Positions 4,931-6,772 of a DNA stretch of 6,772 nucleotides are shown piece after piece. The DNA comes from Firmicutes bacterium CAG:170 (lineage in GTDB: Bacteria; Bacillota; Clostridia; Oscillospirales; Oscillospiraceae). Numbering within the stretch: position 1 is the first letter of the stretch; every line of letters begins with the position of its first letter. The notes under the pieces were generated by a model, which ran no database searches, was not told the origin of the DNA, and saw only the letters and a program-made list of their open reading frames with translations. The position numbers and the translations under genes were made by a program. Location of the stretch: positions 1 to 6,772 of the forward strand of contig FR887068.1 of the NCBI GenBank assembly GCA_000436735.1, given 5' to 3'.

Positions 4931-5094
4931 AGGGTGTAGCTGAAACCTCCCAATGTGATCGACAGCGAGGAATTTTTGCGTTGAGCAAGACATTTTTTCG
5001 CAGGAATACTGACGTATTCCAAGGAAAAATGGCGCAGCGCAGCGTGAAAAGGCCCGCTGTCCGGGTGCGATGGGCGTTGGAAGAATACACCCTA
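4930..5094. mobile_element. 165-nt palindromic element, MITE-like or structured RNA
   Basis: The ends are perfect 9-bp inverted repeats, TAGGGTGTA (4930-4938) and TACACCCTA (5086-5094), so TA flanks a 161-nt interior. The interior folds on itself along nearly its whole length. CCCA 4949-4952 pairs with TGGG 5071-5074. GACAGCG 4961-4967 pairs with CGCTGTC 5055-5061. TTTT 4974-4977 pairs with AAAA 5047-5050. GCGTTG 4978-4983 pairs with 5035-5040. 4991-4999 pairs with 5023-5031, and GGAATAC 5003-5009 pairs with GTATTCC 5014-5020 around a TGAC tetraloop. It encodes no protein. TA ends fit a non-autonomous relative of IS630/Tc1-mariner elements, but a stable non-coding RNA is an alternative. Copy number could not be tested. 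Confidence 0.6.
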
Positions 5095-5127
5095 GATCAA
5101 GACGCAAAGTGAAGGGAGGCCTTGGAT

Positions 5128-6498
5128 ATGAACGGCGAAAACGCAGACCAAATGGACCCGCAGCAGCCTTACCATTTGCCATACGACTATGATATCGGAG
5201 AAGAAAGGAAGCCCCGCTCCAAAAAACGCTTTATCGGATGGATACTGGCCGTTCTGATCCTGGCCCTGCTCTGCGGGCGCATTCTGTTCTGCTCTTCTGA
5301 GGACGAAACGCCGCCTGCCGAACAGTCTGCTGCATCAACAGCATCTGATGCAGAGATCGCTGCCATGATACAGAAAATTCAGCAGGATATCGTCAGACCC
5401 CATTTTGCAGATACCGAGCGTAACGCCATTGCGGAAAATGCGGTCTCCTATATCCCGCAGTTCTCACGGCGCTACTATCTTTCTCAGCTGTCCGACGATC
5501 CGGAAAACGCATCTGTCCTTGCTGCCGCGTGTAAGATCTATACGTCGGCAAGAGATTTCCGTGAGACGTGCCAGTTTCCATACGGTATCACCGCCGAGGA
5601 GGCTTTCCAGGCGCTTGACCTGCTGGAATATGACTGCCCGGAGCTTTTTCAGCTGGACTTCTTTCACACAGACACCTATTATTCCGATTCGCAGACGGAC
5701 TATATTTCTTCGATGGAGCTTTCTTACCAGATGACGAAGGAGGAATACAGGCTTCACCTCGAGGACTGTAAAAAAGTGATCGCGTCCGTCTGTGAACAGG
5801 CCGACGGCCTGTCCGATTACGAAAAAGAGCTTCTGGTCTTTGACACGCTGACCTCCATCTGCCATTACGACGACCAGTCCCAGTTCTCCGCCACTGCTTA
5901 CGGCGCGCTTTGCGAGGGCCGCGCCAAGTGCGACGGCATCGCCTATGCCGCAACATGGCTTCTTCGGGAGCTTGGCCTCACCTGCATGAGCGTCGGGGGA
6001 TACTCCGATCGGGAAGAGTTTGGACACGCATGGAATCTGGTCGAGGTCGATGACAATTACTACGCGCTCGACCTGACGCAGGACGTTCCTCTCCTCGACA
6101 GCGACGACCCGATCCTTCATACGGGCTTCAATGTCCCTAACAGTCTCGCCCTCTACAGCGACGGTATCAACTACACGCTCGATACCAGCATTTCGGACTT
6201 CTTCGAGCTGCCAACGACAGACTGCATCGACGACGACTATTACGTCCGAAATGAGCTATACATCCCCGCAGGCTCCGATTATACCGAGCTTTTCTACCGT
6301 CTTATGGATGAAGCAGCCGCAGAGGGCGGTTTCTTCTCCGTCCGCTTCGCCTCCAGCGACGAACTGGCGCAGTGCTACCACGATTTTGACACATTTGTAG
6401 ACGACTGGTATGAGAGCCGGGACATTCTCTCACTCGAATATTCCTATTCCGTCGCAAACTTCAACGTCTTTTACGCCGAATTGCAGCCCGGACAATAA
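5128..6498 (+). CDS. Membrane-anchored transglutaminase-like domain protein
   Basis: A 456-residue protein with a polar N-terminus of about 27 residues, a basic patch (KPRSKKR, 28-34) and one hydrophobic span (35-54). The large remainder should lie outside the membrane by the positive-inside rule. No lipobox is present. A transglutaminase/cysteine-protease-like core is clear: Cys268 in EGRAKCDGIAYAATWLLRELG, His300 in GHAWNLVEV and Asp315 in YALDLTQD give the expected Cys-His-Asp order and spacing. A mixed region of about 100 residues follows, with no family I recognise. Such domains may cut or crosslink proteins or cell-wall peptides; the substrate here is unknown. ATG 5128 lies 8 nt after GGGAGG (5114-5119); an in-frame TTG at 5122 is too close to that site. 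It is a single gene, convergent with feoB. Confidence 0.85.
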   Translation: MNGENADQMDPQQPYHLPYDYDIGEERKPRSKKRFIGWILAVLILALLCGRILFCSSEDETPPAEQSAASTASDAEIAAMIQKIQQDIVRPHFADTERNAIAENAVSYIPQFSRRYYLSQLSDDPENASVLAAACKIYTSARDFRETCQFPYGITAEEAFQALDLLEYDCPELFQLDFFHTDTYYSDSQTDYISSMELSYQMTKEEYRLHLEDCKKVIASVCEQADGLSDYEKELLVFDTLTSICHYDDQSQFSATAYGALCEGRAKCDGIAYAATWLLRELGLTCMSVGGYSDREEFGHAWNLVEVDDNYYALDLTQDVPLLDSDDPILHTGFNVPNSLALYSDGINYTLDTSISDFFELPTTDCIDDDYYVRNELYIPAGSDYTELFYRLMDEAAAEGGFFSVRFASSDELAQCYHDFDTFVDDWYESRDILSLEYSYSVANFNVFYAELQPGQ

Positions 6499-6500
6499 AC

Positions 6501-6534
6501 ACTGCCGCAGGAGCCCCTGCGGCAGTCCTTTTAT
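6501..6534. terminator. Bidirectional terminator between convergent genes
   Basis: A perfect 10-bp GC-rich stem (6502-6511 with 6516-6525) has an AGCC loop, and A6501-T6526 can add a pair. Rightward it is followed by TCCTTTTAT. Leftward it is followed by a T-rich stretch, after the feoB stop at 6531. It serves the transglutaminase-like gene and probably feoB as well. Confidence 0.85.
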
Positions 6535-6772
6535 AGCAGCAAATTCAGCAGCATACACAGCGCCACTCCCGCCAGCGTCGGCAGCAGGAACGCCAGCAGC
6601 GTCCATCTCACGCTTCCGGTTTCTTTTTTGATCGTCAGCAGCGTCGTGCTGCACGGCCAGTGAAACAGAAAGAACACCATCGCGCAGAGCGCGGTCTTTC
6701 CCGTCCAGCCCGCCGCCGAGAGCGTCTCAAAAAGCGACGGCGCATTCAGGAGGCTCCCCGCATTACTCAGCG
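6531..6772 (-). CDS. feoB: Ferrous iron transport protein B (FeoB), C-terminal fragment
   Basis: The last 79 codons of a leftward gene that continues past the right edge; the stop is TAA on the minus strand at 6531-6533. The fragment reads KTALCAMVFFLFHWPCSTT, then LLTIKKETGSVRWTLLAF and a final hydrophobic helix. That matches the conserved C-terminal membrane domain of FeoB, with its PC motif and the KKETGS-type loop. FeoB imports Fe(II) across the cytoplasmic membrane, driven or gated by an N-terminal G domain not visible here. The stop codon overlaps the T-tract of the shared terminator. The gene lies outside the usual ribosomal cluster context. Identification from a fragment is good but not complete. 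Confidence 0.85.
   Translation of the reverse strand, partial: LSNAGSLLNAPSLFETLSAAGWTGKTALCAMVFFLFHWPCSTTLLTIKKETGSVRWTLLAFLLPTLAGVALCMLLNLLL

Noticed and set aside
4826..5182. 118-codon minus-strand frame through the palindromic element
   Set aside because: It crosses a terminator and the self-complementary element and has no family resemblance.
5166..5300. Lipoprotein signal in the transglutaminase-like protein
   Set aside because: The Cys residues at the end of the hydrophobic span are preceded by Leu or Phe and do not fit a lipobox; a plain membrane anchor fits better.
5464..6120. 218-codon minus-strand frame inside the transglutaminase-like gene
   Set aside because: Antisense to a gene with a clear catalytic triad; the translation has no recognisable motifs.

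Overview
The window looks like a chromosomal segment of a moderately GC-rich Gram-positive anaerobe, most likely a Clostridia member near Oscillospiraceae. The basis is strong AAGGAGG-type ribosome binding sites, the 80-residue single-span SecE, a zinc-ribbon L33, the Firmicutes-style L10 leader and FeoB. This placement is inferred from gene content, not from a database search.

Left part (1-1252): a strong hairpin terminator reading rightwards closes something lying off the left edge. A short leftward unit of ruvX (Holliday junction resolvase homologue, YqgF) and a DUF2461 gene follows. The two genes are separated by 2 nt, and a good promoter precedes ruvX.

Centre (1282-4886): the classic translation/transcription/secretion cluster rpmG-secE-nusG-rplK-rplA, then rplJ-rplL. 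A near-consensus extended -10 promoter at 1282-1310 drives rpmG onward, and a second very strong promoter at 3735-3762 drives rplJL. Control RNA is dense here. An L10 leader with an attenuator terminator precedes rplJ. A compact RNA mimicking the L1 stalk of 23S rRNA lies immediately before rplK and overlaps a 16-bp palindrome that would compete with it. A looser L1-like arrangement sits in the rpmG leader. The two 23S-type strand sequences also recur, in swapped order, between rplK and rplA. rplA itself starts at TTG. A strong terminator ends the cluster right after rplL, and rpoB/rpoC, the usual neighbours, are not there.

Right part (4887-6772): at this break in the usual gene order lies a 165-nt almost wholly self-complementary element. 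It has 9-bp perfect terminal inverted repeats and a TA at each end, and looks like a miniature transposable element or a highly structured RNA. It forms the leader of a membrane-anchored transglutaminase-like protein. That gene converges on the 3' end of feoB, and a bidirectional terminator lies between them.

The most interesting material is the repeated L1-type RNA in the ribosomal operon and the palindromic element at the synteny break.
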